From the NCBI RefSeq assembly GCF_000400365.1, contig NZ_BAOG01000068.1:1-64000 (forward strand): 64,000 nt of DNA, given 5' to 3'. Under the pieces are notes generated by a model, which was not told the origin of the DNA, did not search any database, and was given only the letters and a program-made list of their open reading frames with translations. Origin of the DNA: Vibrio jasicida CAIM 1864 = LMG 25398 (GTDB lineage Bacteria > Pseudomonadota > Gammaproteobacteria > Enterobacterales > Vibrionaceae). Positions 34,946 through 43,447 of the stretch are shown piece by piece (the first letter of the stretch is position 1; each line of letters opens with the position of its first letter). Both the position numbers and the translations under genes were made by a program.

Positions 34946-37309
34946 ATGACCAACGACATTACTCCTATTCATGAGTACAAAAAATACTGGGCTGAGTGTT
35001 TTGGTACGGCACCTTTCTTGCCGACCAGCCGCAAAGAAATGGACGCCCTAGGATGGGATAGTTGTGACATTATCATTGTCACGGGTGACGCGTACGTGGA
35101 CCACCCAAGCTTTGGTATGGCAATCATTGGTCGTCTGTTGGAAGCACAAGGATTCCGTGTCGGTATCATTGCTCAACCAGAATGGAACAACAAAGACGCT
35201 TTCATGCAGCTTGGTAAGCCAAATCTGTTCTTCGGGATCACTGCGGGTAACATGGACTCCATGATCAACCGTTACACGGCGGACAAAAAGCTTCGTCACG
35301 ATGATGCTTACACTCCAAACAATGAAGGCGGCAAGCGTCCAGATCGTGCAACCTTGGTGTACTCACAGCGTTGTCGTGAAGCCTACAAAGGCACACCTAT
35401 TGTTCTTGGTGGTATCGAAGCCAGCTTGCGTCGTGTTGCTCACTACGATTATTGGTCAGACAAAGTTCGTCGCTCTGTTCTGTTCGATGCAAAAGCAGAC
35501 ATTCTTCTTTTTGGTAACGCTGAGCGTGCCCTCGTAGAAGTCGCGCACCGTCTTGCTGATGGCGAAGACATCTCGACCATGACCAACATTCGCGGTACTG
35601 CGGTTAACCTGCCAGCCGAACCAGAAGGTTACACCGTTATTGATTCTTCTCGTATTGAGAAACCTCGTAAAGAAGCGTTCGTACCAAAGAACCCTTACGA
35701 AGTGGAAACTCAGTGCGATACCAAAAAAGAAGAGCCTGTTGCACAGCCAATCACTATTCGCCCATCACGTCATGATGCAGCGAACACAGCGGTGCGCCTA
35801 CCAGCCTTCGAAAAACTGCACAACGACCGCATTCTTTATGCGCATGCAAGCCGTGTGCTGCACTTAGAAACCAACCCATACTCGGGTCGTGCTCTATTGC
35901 AACGTCATGGTGACCGTGAGCTTTGGGTGAACCAAGCGCCAATCCCTTTGACTACAGAGGAAATGGATTACGTATTCGGCCTATCGTACGCGCGTGTTCC
36001 TCATCCTATGTATGGCAAGGCAAAGATCCCTGCTTATGACATGATCAAAACTTCGGTTAACATCATGCGTGGCTGTTTTGGTGGCTGTTCTTTCTGTTCG
36101 ATTACCGAGCACGAAGGCCGTATCATCCAAAACCGTTCACAAGAGTCCATCATCAACGAGTTAGAAGAAATCCGCGACAAAGTGCCTGGCTTTACCGGTA
36201 CCATTTCTGATTTAGGTGGTCCAACGGCAAACATGTACCGTCTTGGCTGTAGCGATCCAAAAGCAGAAGCAAACTGTCGTCGCCCTTCTTGTGTGTTCCC
36301 GGGTATCTGTAACAAACTGAATACCGACCACAAACACACCATCGATCTTTACCGTGCGGCGCGTAAAGTGGAAGGTGTGAAGAAAGTTATGATCGCATCT
36401 GGCGTACGTTACGACCTCGCGATTGAATCACCAGAGTACGTGAAAGAGCTTGTGACGCACCACGTCGGCGGTTACTTAAAGATTGCACCTGAGCATACAG
36501 AAAAAGGTCCACTGGATCTGATGATGAAGCCGGGCATGGGTACTTATGACCGCTTTAAAGAGATGTTTGAGAAGTACAGCGCGGAAGCAGGTAAAAAACA
36601 ATACCTAATCCCTTACTTCATCTCAGCACACCCAGGTACAGAAGACGAAGACATGCTGAACTTGGCACTATGGTTGAAGAAGAACAACTTCGAGTGTGAC
36701 CAAGTACAGAACTTCTACCCATCGCCAATGTGTAACGCAACGTCGATGTACTACTCAGAGACTAACCCTCTGAAACGCGTGAAGTACAAACAACGTGAAG
36801 ATGTGCCAGTGGCGAAAGGTGAACGTCAGCGTCGCCTACACAAAGCCCTACTTCGCTACCACGATCCAGCGAACTGGCCAATGATCCGCGAAGCGCTGAT
36901 CAACATGGGTAAAAAACACCTGATTGGTGATAAACCGAACTGTTTGGTTCCAGCAGAAGACATTGATGCGCAAACTCCAGCACAGCGTCGTAAGTCTGGT
37001 CGTCACGGTGCAAACCGTTTTGCGACCAAACACACCAAGAACCAACCGGGTTTCGGTGGTCACTTGAATAAACGCTCTGAAGGCGGCTCTCGCGACGGCA
37101 AGCCATCTGGCAACCGCAACGGTTCAGGTAAAGCGCAAGGTGGTCAAAACGGCCAAGGTCGTGGCAACCAAAACGGTCAGCGTCCTAATACGGGATCACG
37201 TCCTGGTAGCAACAACCAAAGCCGCTCAAACGGTGCAGGTTCACAAGGTCAAGGTCGTCCTCAAGGACAAGGCAAACCAGCAGGTCAACGCAAACCTAAG
37301 CGCCGTTAA
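34946..37309 (+). CDS. ygiQ: YgiQ family radical SAM protein
   Basis: A 787-residue UPF0313/YgiQ protein. The radical SAM cysteine motif is GCFGGCSFCS near residues 379-388 (C-x3-C-x2-C), which holds a 4Fe-4S cluster. The N-terminal part has DIIIVTGDAYVDHPSFG, a B12-binding-like Rossmann segment, typical of this family. The last 110 residues are a basic, Gly/Gln/Asn/Arg-rich low-complexity tail that suggests RNA or ribosome contact. The reaction is unknown. Strong terminator follows. Confidence 0.9.
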   Translation: MTNDITPIHEYKKYWAECFGTAPFLPTSRKEMDALGWDSCDIIIVTGDAYVDHPSFGMAIIGRLLEAQGFRVGIIAQPEWNNKDAFMQLGKPNLFFGITAGNMDSMINRYTADKKLRHDDAYTPNNEGGKRPDRATLVYSQRCREAYKGTPIVLGGIEASLRRVAHYDYWSDKVRRSVLFDAKADILLFGNAERALVEVAHRLADGEDISTMTNIRGTAVNLPAEPEGYTVIDSSRIEKPRKEAFVPKNPYEVETQCDTKKEEPVAQPITIRPSRHDAANTAVRLPAFEKLHNDRILYAHASRVLHLETNPYSGRALLQRHGDRELWVNQAPIPLTTEEMDYVFGLSYARVPHPMYGKAKIPAYDMIKTSVNIMRGCFGGCSFCSITEHEGRIIQNRSQESIINELEEIRDKVPGFTGTISDLGGPTANMYRLGCSDPKAEANCRRPSCVFPGICNKLNTDHKHTIDLYRAARKVEGVKKVMIASGVRYDLAIESPEYVKELVTHHVGGYLKIAPEHTEKGPLDLMMKPGMGTYDRFKEMFEKYSAEAGKKQYLIPYFISAHPGTEDEDMLNLALWLKKNNFECDQVQNFYPSPMCNATSMYYSETNPLKRVKYKQREDVPVAKGERQRRLHKALLRYHDPANWPMIREALINMGKKHLIGDKPNCLVPAEDIDAQTPAQRRKSGRHGANRFATKHTKNQPGFGGHLNKRSEGGSRDGKPSGNRNGSGKAQGGQNGQGRGNQNGQRPNTGSRPGSNNQSRSNGAGSQGQGRPQGQGKPAGQRKPKRR

Positions 37310-37330
37310 TTCAATAGAGCTTGAATAGAA

Positions 37331-37371
37331 AAAAAGGGCTTCAGAGGTAACTCTGGAGCCCTTTTGTTTTG
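37331..37371 (+). terminator. terminator of ygiQ, GTAA-loop type
   Basis: Stem AAAAAGGGCTTCAGAG with CTCTGGAGCCCTTTT, closing loop GTAA (a GNRA tetraloop), then TTTTGTTTTG. Two hairpins of related sequence lie at 38223 and 40127. Confidence 0.9.
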
Positions 37372-37564
37372 TCTTTCGTTTGTGACTATCACTGCGATGC
37401 CATTAAGAACTTCACACTAAAAACTACCCCCTCAGAGAACCGCCTTTCTAGAGCATCCGAGTATCCCTTTCTATAATCGGATTAAGGTAAGCAAGCACGT
37501 GATATCTAGTCATGTACATGAGCGCAGGAATACAAATTACTGAATTGACGCAACATTGACATAA

Positions 37565-37578
37565 TTGATCTAAATCAA
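37565..37578. promoter_or_regulatory. FNR-type box TTGAT-N4-ATCAA
   Basis: TTGATCTAAATCAA is a perfect match to the FNR palindrome. It is 41 nt upstream of the start codon at 37619, just after a TTGACA at 37556-37561. The position between a possible -35 and the gene could mean repression or activation under low oxygen. Confidence 0.55.
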
Positions 37579-37618
37579 TTTTACTGTGTTTCGCATAATT
37601 AAAACAGGAAGTCTAAGT

Positions 37619-38101
37619 ATGTCAAACAAGAACTATGTAACCACCTTAATGCTGTTGTGTGCCTTCGCCTCGAGTGCGAATGCGGAAAGCAAAGATGACA
37701 TTGATAACATTAAAAACAAAATTGGCGATATCCAAGATAGCCTCTCTCAATCGCAAGACACCATGCAATTCGTGAGATCGGTTTCTGGTTCAACCTTTGT
37801 GCCGGAACCCAAACACAGTAAAGATATGCCTTCTTACAGTTACTTCTCGATAGAGAGCTACGACATATTCAGCAGCCCTTCTGGCAAGCGTATGATTCAA
37901 GCCGTTATCACCAACAACTCAGGCGGTGGTATTAAGCTCAAAACATCTCAAATCAAAGCGTACTTTGGTGGCCAAGTGTACTTATCTCCTTCTTCGATTG
38001 AGCAGGATGATAAATTCGCTCAAGGAGAAACGAAGTCCGTCACTTTGCATTTTGGTGAGAATAGCGCTTCGATTCTTGGTCTCATGACCAGAAACTACTA
38101 A
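37619..38101 (+). CDS. Small exported coiled-coil protein, function unknown
   Basis: 160 residues from ATG 37619, preceded by AGGAAG with 7-nt spacing. Residues 1-22 form a signal peptide with cleavage after SSANA. Residues 24-50 look like a coiled coil (DDIDNIKNKIGDIQDSLSQS). The rest is beta-rich and ends LGLMTRNY. No Cys in the mature part and no transmembrane segment, so it should be periplasmic or secreted. I do not recognise the family. A GTG at 37586 in the same frame would add eleven residues before the signal peptide. Confidence 0.7.
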   Translation: MSNKNYVTTLMLLCAFASSANAESKDDIDNIKNKIGDIQDSLSQSQDTMQFVRSVSGSTFVPEPKHSKDMPSYSYFSIESYDIFSSPSGKRMIQAVITNNSGGGIKLKTSQIKAYFGGQVYLSPSSIEQDDKFAQGETKSVTLHFGENSASILGLMTRNY

Positions 38102-38222
38102 GCGATTTTGGGGCTAAGCTCCCCTAAAGTAATCGATGGTAATAAAACTGATGATCTAAACTTCATATTCCCTTTTAAAGCTATCAGCTTCCCCCAAAAT
38201 CATCCTAGAAACCGATACTAGT

Positions 38223-38253
38223 GAGGCCCCAGAGGTAACTCCGGGGTCTTTTG
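38223..38253 (+). terminator. terminator-like hairpin after the exported protein gene
   Basis: GAGGCCCCAGAG-GTAA-CTCCGGGGTC followed by TTTTGGG. It shares the AGAGGTAACTC core with the ygiQ terminator. Confidence 0.65.
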
Positions 38254-38416
38254 GGAGTTATATAGGTTTTGTAATCTAGGTGCTATCTAGCCAATCACTA
38301 ACGGTACATAAATCACACATCATTTGTTTTAGTTATTTCGCTTACGTTTTTAGGCAAACCGGAGATTCCTGTAACGTTACAATTCTCTCATCCAAGCCAA
38401 AAATCTGGTGCCAAAA
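38254..38416. other. AT-rich upstream region of the effector-like gene
   Basis: 163 bases with no gene and no clear Shine-Dalgarno site before the start at 38417. Confidence 0.4.
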
Positions 38417-39628
38417 ATGAGCAACGAGAAAAGTATATTTCCCGAAGGATCAATTGCATACGAAAACGAACAAAAGAACGCTTGCCACACAAGTCATTCT
38501 GAAGCTGAAGAACAAACATTTTTCCCAAAAACTTCAATAGCCTATGAGAATGAAACTAGAGCTAACCGAATAACTCCTGGCGTTGGCAAAGGATTCCTTA
38601 CTCCCCAGAAAAAAAGCACGTACTTTACTACCCCACAAAAACCTGTAGCCAATATCAGTCCTGAAAACATGTATTGGCCTCCCTACGACTTTATGTCTGG
38701 GGAATATATAAACACGAAAAAGCTGCCTGACGAGACTCTTCGACAACAATTGGTAGGAAACCAAGAACATGTGATGTATTTGACATTAGATGAAGCGTTT
38801 AAAGTTTTACAAAGTTGGGGTTGGAAAGATACTCATAGCACTTGGAAGTCAATGACAACCTCCACAGGGGCTCAAATACTCATCAATTATGGCGTCAACG
38901 GTAAAGATATCGTAACAACTTCGATGGTTATCGCTCAGTTTAATATTCATGGGCTAAAAGCTACCAAGTTGGGACTAAAGGCAACCTTTGGTATGAGGAT
39001 GGCAACATATTACAATCAAGTTGGCACAGAGATGATTAAGTTGTCAGGGTACTCTGGATTAAGAAGAATTTTAACAGGTACAACGTATAGACTGGATAAC
39101 CCCAAAGTTGTGCAACTCGGTATTGGAAAGTATGGTCTCGCAAATTCAATAAAATCTGGAACCGTTTTAACCATTTATGTCGCAGCAGGCTTCAGAATTC
39201 TGGACTATGCACTCAATGACGAGGTATTTTTAACAGACTTAATCGGCTCTTTAGCAGTAGACATAGTGAAGATCGGAATATCTTCTGCGGTTTCAGCAAT
39301 TGCCGGATCTCTTATGCTAACTTCTGTCGCTCTCGTTTCTGCACAACTCGCAGTTGTTGTTGTTGCAGGGTTAGTAACATCCATTGTATTAAATGAGTTA
39401 GATAAACACTATGGTGTGACTGAAAGGGTCATTGAGTTGCTCGAAAGAGCAGAGCAGGAAGCCGTTGAGAAAGGAAAAGAGCTACAAAAAAGCGTTAAAG
39501 ATAGTCTTCTTGACCTTACAGCAATGTTTATCGCGGATGCCTTAGAGACCGGAAAAGAAGTCATCGAGTCTGAAATAAAACAATTTATTCGCGAGTCAAT
39601 AAACGACCTAGTACCAAAAACAATATGA
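38417..39628 (+). CDS. Putative antibacterial effector (membrane-disrupting toxin candidate)
   Basis: 403 residues from ATG 38417 (a GTG at 38408 adds three). No signal peptide. The N-terminus has a duplicated motif FP-x2-SIAYENE at residues 8-18 and 36-46, then a Pro/Thr-rich linker. Residues 271-328 form a hydrophobic block with two to three possible helices, and the last 75 residues are an amphipathic charged helix region. N-terminal marker plus C-terminal hydrophobic domain, plus a coupled small membrane-protein gene, is the known design of membrane-damaging type VI effectors such as the Tme family in Vibrio. Base composition is lower in GC than neighbours. The toxin role is inferred, not shown. 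Confidence 0.5.
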   Translation: MSNEKSIFPEGSIAYENEQKNACHTSHSEAEEQTFFPKTSIAYENETRANRITPGVGKGFLTPQKKSTYFTTPQKPVANISPENMYWPPYDFMSGEYINTKKLPDETLRQQLVGNQEHVMYLTLDEAFKVLQSWGWKDTHSTWKSMTTSTGAQILINYGVNGKDIVTTSMVIAQFNIHGLKATKLGLKATFGMRMATYYNQVGTEMIKLSGYSGLRRILTGTTYRLDNPKVVQLGIGKYGLANSIKSGTVLTIYVAAGFRILDYALNDEVFLTDLIGSLAVDIVKIGISSAVSAIAGSLMLTSVALVSAQLAVVVVAGLVTSIVLNELDKHYGVTERVIELLERAEQEAVEKGKELQKSVKDSLLDLTAMFIADALETGKEVIESEIKQFIRESINDLVPKTI

Positions 39629-40074
39629 ATAACAGCCAAAAATCAAACAAAGAAACGTACAAACTTTACCCAGGAATTTTGCTATTAATAGGTTTATCTG
39701 GTTTCTGTTTTTACTTTGGATATCAAAAAATTCTAACGCTAGCTTCTCAAATTGGCGACGTTGCGGTCTACTCAAGGTTTGACTTAGCGATGATTCCATT
39801 TGGCTTAGTATTACTTGGAGGGTTAATCAGTGCTTTGTTTTTTGCATTTAAAAAGAAACGCTGGGATGAAGTATATGGAAACGGCTTACAATATTTGATC
39901 TTAGGTTCTCTTGCTGTTGCTATCGTATTGACTCTGATAACCCCTTCGATTTATCAGGCACGCTATGAAAATGCGGGTCTGAAAGAGTGCTCTCGCTCCC
40001 CCGAAGGCTACCTACCATTCTTCGCAACTAAGTTTGCTAGAGAAGAATCCCTTTGCATCGAAGTTTCTAAGTAA
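39625..40074 (+). CDS. Putative membrane immunity protein (DUF1240-like)
   Basis: 149 residues with three hydrophobic segments (about residues 15-32, 52-73, 89-108) and a polar C-terminus containing two Cys. ATG overlaps the TGA of the upstream gene in ATGA, so the two are translationally coupled. The layout resembles DUF1240 proteins, which are often next to toxin genes. Protection of the producer against the upstream gene product is the natural inference. A terminator follows after 53 nt. Confidence 0.5.
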   Translation: MNNSQKSNKETYKLYPGILLLIGLSGFCFYFGYQKILTLASQIGDVAVYSRFDLAMIPFGLVLLGGLISALFFAFKKKRWDEVYGNGLQYLILGSLAVAIVLTLITPSIYQARYENAGLKECSRSPEGYLPFFATKFAREESLCIEVSK

Positions 40075-40126
40075 ATTGATAAATCGATACGCGCAAAAAT
40101 CTGCTTAATAATTCACAACAAGCATT

Positions 40127-40168
40127 AAAAAGGGCTCCAGAAACAACTCTGGAGCCCTTTTGCTTTGT
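40127..40168. terminator. bidirectional terminator after the immunity gene
   Basis: Stem AAAAAGGGCTCCAGA/TCTGGAGCCCTTTT with loop AACAAC, T-rich on both sides; resembles the ygiQ terminator in the GGGCTCCAG arm. Also the end of the convergent 40191 gene. Confidence 0.88.
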
Positions 40169-40190
40169 TTGATTTACGTGGATAGCTAAC

Positions 40191-41513
40191 TTATTTCGCT
40201 ACGTTACCTGCAACGTTTAGTGCATCCCAAGTACGTGCGAATGGTGGTGCGTAGCAGAAGTCCATGTAGCCTAGTTGCTGTGTGGTCATCTTCGCAGTGA
40301 TGGCAACAGCGAGTGCATTGATTCGGCCTACAGCACCCTTCTTACCCACGATTTCGCCACCAAGCAGTACATTGGTTTCTGGGTGGTAAACCAGCTTCAC
40401 TTTAATGTCTTCTTGGCCTGGGTAGTAGTCGGTTTGGTTCTTATCTGAAATGGTTGAAACCTTCACTTCCAAACCGTGTTCTTTAGCTAGAAGTTCCGAT
40501 ACGCCTGTGCATGCCAGTTCGTAATCCAACACTTTCAAGCAAGACGAGCCCAAGAAACCACTCATGTAAGTGTCTTTGCCTGCAAGTTTGTCGGCCATCA
40601 TGCGCGCTTGCTTGTTCGCTGTGGTTGCCAGTGGAACATACACTGATTTGCCTAGCGCCATATGGTGAACCACGGCACAGTCGCCAACAGCGTAAATGTG
40701 TGCATCTTCTGTTGCGCCAAACTCGTCTACTAGTAGTGCACCGTTCGCGGCTTTTGGTAACTCGAACGCTTCTGTGTTTGGTTTGAAGCCAAGTGACATG
40801 ATCACAACGTCTGCTTCAACATTGCCGTTGTCGGTTTCTACGATGTAACCGCCCTGCTCTGCGTCGCGAATGGCTGATACGCTGCAACCGGTTTTAAGCT
40901 CAGCGCCAGATTCACGAATCGCGCTTTCTACCACCTCAATCATTTCAGGGCTGAACTGACGGCTCATCACGTGTTGTTCACGCTCAATGAGGGTGACGTG
41001 CTTGCCTAGTAGGTGTGCTGCATCGAACACCTCTAGGCCGATAAAACCACCGCCGATCACGCAAATGCGTTGTTTGTTGTTGTCCTTAAGCGCTTCTTTG
41101 ACTGCCAAGCCATCTTCCATGCTGGTTAGCGTGTATACGTGCTCTGAGTTGAACTCACCGAACGATGGCACGATTGGACGTGCGCCCGTGGCAATCACCA
41201 ACATATCGTAATCGATGGTGCTTTCTTCCTCTTGGTGACGAACTTTAATCTGCTTTTCTGTGCGGTCTAGTGCCACCATTTCGGTTTCAATACGCACGTC
41301 CAAGCCAGATTTAATCGCTTGCTCTGGCGTACGAGAAATCATGCGCTCAGTGTCATCAAACATGCCACCAGCAAAATAAGGTAAACCACACGCACCGAAC
41401 GAGATGTAATCGCGCTTATCCAGCACAATCACTTCATCTGATGGCTGATTACGTTTGTATTTCGCTGCGAAACTCATACCTGCAGCGCTACCGCCTACGA
41501 CAACAACTTTCAT
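40191..41513 (-). CDS. FAD-dependent pyridine nucleotide-disulfide oxidoreductase, CoA-disulfide reductase-like
   Basis: 440 residues. N-terminal FAD-binding VVVGGSAAGMSFAAK (residues 4-18), active-site Cys in SFGACGLPYF near residues 39-48, NAD(P)-binding GGGFIGLE near 153 and a C-terminal dimerisation domain. The single-cysteine active site is that of CoA-disulfide reductase, NADH oxidase and persulfide reductases. Last gene of a likely operon with the cystine symporter, which supports a role in thiol/disulfide or persulfide reduction. A hairpin at 41551-41573 may modulate its expression relative to tcyP. Confidence 0.88.
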   Translation of the reverse strand: MKVVVVGGSAAGMSFAAKYKRNQPSDEVIVLDKRDYISFGACGLPYFAGGMFDDTERMISRTPEQAIKSGLDVRIETEMVALDRTEKQIKVRHQEEESTIDYDMLVIATGARPIVPSFGEFNSEHVYTLTSMEDGLAVKEALKDNNKQRICVIGGGFIGLEVFDAAHLLGKHVTLIEREQHVMSRQFSPEMIEVVESAIRESGAELKTGCSVSAIRDAEQGGYIVETDNGNVEADVVIMSLGFKPNTEAFELPKAANGALLVDEFGATEDAHIYAVGDCAVVHHMALGKSVYVPLATTANKQARMMADKLAGKDTYMSGFLGSSCLKVLDYELACTGVSELLAKEHGLEVKVSTISDKNQTDYYPGQEDIKVKLVYHPETNVLLGGEIVGKKGAVGRINALAVAITAKMTTQQLGYMDFCYAPPFARTWDALNVAGNVAK

Positions 41514-41550
41514 ATTTATTACCTAAATAACCTGAACTCAGGAAAAACGG

Positions 41551-41573
41551 AGAGCACCCGCGTTGGGTGCTCT
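41551..41573 (-). terminator. intercistronic hairpin between tcyP and the oxidoreductase gene
   Basis: Perfect 9-bp stem AGAGCACCC/GGGTGCTCT with loop GCGTT; on the minus strand a TTTTT follows after a few bases. It may be a partial terminator or mRNA stability element. Confidence 0.5.
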
Positions 41574-41589
41574 TTATTAAGTTTGGAAA

Positions 41590-42996
41590 TTACACTGCTG
41601 CTTCTTTTGTTACTGTTGCAGTAACGTCAGCATTGTATTGCTCAGTGTTTAGTGAGCCATTCTTCTTCGCGGTTAGTACACCTGACAACATTGAGCCAGA
41701 GATGTTAAGCGCGGTACGAGCCATGTCGATAAGCGCTTCGATAGAAACCAGAATCGCCACAACCGTAATGTCTAGACCCATGATGGTTAGTACTGCTACA
41801 GCTGCGAATGTTGCACCGCCACCAACACCTGCGATACCGAATGAAGCAATCGCGATGACAGCAATCAGTTGTAGGATGAAGCCTAGGTCAACTGGCATAC
41901 CCATTACTTGAGCTGCCATGATAGCGAGCATCGCTGGGTAGATACCTGCACAGCCGTTCTGACCGATGCTGGTACCGAAAGTTGCTGACATGTTTGCTGT
42001 TTCTTCGTCCACACCTAGACGTTGAGTTTGAGTTTCAACGTTTAGTGGGATTGCCGCCATGCTTGAGCGAGAACCGAAGCCAAATACTAGCACTGGCCAG
42101 ATTTTCTTCATGAACTTCGCAGGAGACAGACCGAACATAGACACCATCACGAAGTGGATAGCGAACATTACACCGATTGCCACATAGCTTGCTAGTAGGA
42201 AGCGCCCCATTTCTGCTAGTGCGAACAAATCGTTTGTCATCATGAACGTGGTCATCAGAGCAAATACACCGTAAGGCGTCAGCTTCAGGATCTCACGTAC
42301 CATTGAAAGTACGACTTCTTTTGCAGAGTTGATGAAATCAACGAAGTTTTGCACTTTCTCAGGCTTACGGTTTTTCACTTGCAGGATACAGTAACCAAGG
42401 AACATACCGAACAATACTGTTGATAGTGTTGAAGTACGCTCAGAACCCGTTAGCATGTCGAAAATGTTAGCTGGAATGATAGATAGTGCCATACCAGACA
42501 AACCGCTGTTCGCCATCGCATCTTGCGTTGCTACTAATGCATCACCACGAGCTTCAATCGCACCATTCGTACCGATTGTACTAACTAGTGCGTTTGCATC
42601 GATACCGAATAGGTAAATACTTGCGATACCAACGGCTGCTGAGATTGCACAAGTGAAAAGTAGAATACCGATGATTTTTGGTGCGATACGCGATAGCGCA
42701 CCACCGCCTTCTACGTTCATGATTGAAGAGATCATCGCCACAAATACCAGCGGGATTACAATCATTTGTAGAAGCTTGATGTAGCCTTTACCGAACACGG
42801 AAATCAGTTCAGCAAAGCCTGCGGTTGCCACGTTGCCCACACCAAATACAAGTTGAATCGCACCGCCGAATAACAGACCAGCAGCAAGCGCACTCAGTAC
42901 GCGGAAGTTAAAGCTTTTCTTTTGTTTTTTGAAGTTCGCAAGTAATGCATAGAACCCAAAGAACAGGATGCTCAATCCAATAAATGAAACGCTCAT
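41590..42996 (-). CDS. tcyP: L-cystine:cation symporter TcyP
   Basis: 468-residue inner-membrane DAACS-type carrier of the YdjN/TcyP subgroup, which imports L-cystine. Family features seen: KGYIKLLQMIVIPLVFVAMISS, a serine-rich segment FGSRSSMAAIPLNVET, GTSIGQNGCAGIYPAM and DMARTALNISGSM. Forty nt downstream of the RidA gene on the same strand and divergent from nothing, so likely cotranscribed with regulator and RidA. Cystine import fits the redox enzyme next to it. Confidence 0.9.
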   Translation of the reverse strand: MSVSFIGLSILFFGFYALLANFKKQKKSFNFRVLSALAAGLLFGGAIQLVFGVGNVATAGFAELISVFGKGYIKLLQMIVIPLVFVAMISSIMNVEGGGALSRIAPKIIGILLFTCAISAAVGIASIYLFGIDANALVSTIGTNGAIEARGDALVATQDAMANSGLSGMALSIIPANIFDMLTGSERTSTLSTVLFGMFLGYCILQVKNRKPEKVQNFVDFINSAKEVVLSMVREILKLTPYGVFALMTTFMMTNDLFALAEMGRFLLASYVAIGVMFAIHFVMVSMFGLSPAKFMKKIWPVLVFGFGSRSSMAAIPLNVETQTQRLGVDEETANMSATFGTSIGQNGCAGIYPAMLAIMAAQVMGMPVDLGFILQLIAVIAIASFGIAGVGGGATFAAVAVLTIMGLDITVVAILVSIEALIDMARTALNISGSMLSGVLTAKKNGSLNTEQYNADVTATVTKEAAV

Positions 42997-43036
42997 GAGA
43001 ATCTCCTATTGATACCCATTTATGTCCGAAAATCGG

Positions 43037-43420
43037 TTATTTTTTGTATGCAATGGCTTCAACTTCAACCAATGCGTCTTTTGGTAGTCTTGCTGCTTCA
43101 ACGCAAGAGCGAGCTGGTGCGTTTTCTGTACCAAATACCTCTGTGTACACTTCGTTAAATGCGGCGAAGTTTTCCATGTCTGATAGGAAGCATGTTGTCT
43201 TCAATACTGTGTCTAGGCCTGCACCGCTTGCTTCTAGAACCGCTTTTAAATTCTCAAGAGACTGACGTGCCTGCTCTTTGATGCCGCCTTCAACAAACTG
43301 CATGGTTTCTGGAATCAGTGGTAGTTGACCTGATGTGTAAACCATGTCGCCATAAGCCGTACCTTGTGAGTAAGGGCCGATAGCGGCAGGTGCTTGTTCA
43401 GTGGCAATGATCTGTTTCAC
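43037..43420 (-). CDS. RidA family enamine/imine deaminase
   Basis: 127-residue YjgF/YER057c/UK114 protein. Key substrate-binding Arg lies in PARSCVEAARLPKDALVE near residues 102-119, and GPYSQG near 15-20 and YTSGQLPL near 28-35 are typical. RidA removes reactive enamines such as 2-aminoacrylate, produced when cysteine is degraded, which fits the cystine operon. Confidence 0.92.
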   Translation of the reverse strand: MKQIIATEQAPAAIGPYSQGTAYGDMVYTSGQLPLIPETMQFVEGGIKEQARQSLENLKAVLEASGAGLDTVLKTTCFLSDMENFAAFNEVYTEVFGTENAPARSCVEAARLPKDALVEVEAIAYKK

Positions 43421-43447
43421 GATGTAACTCCTAAGTTATTAATTTTA

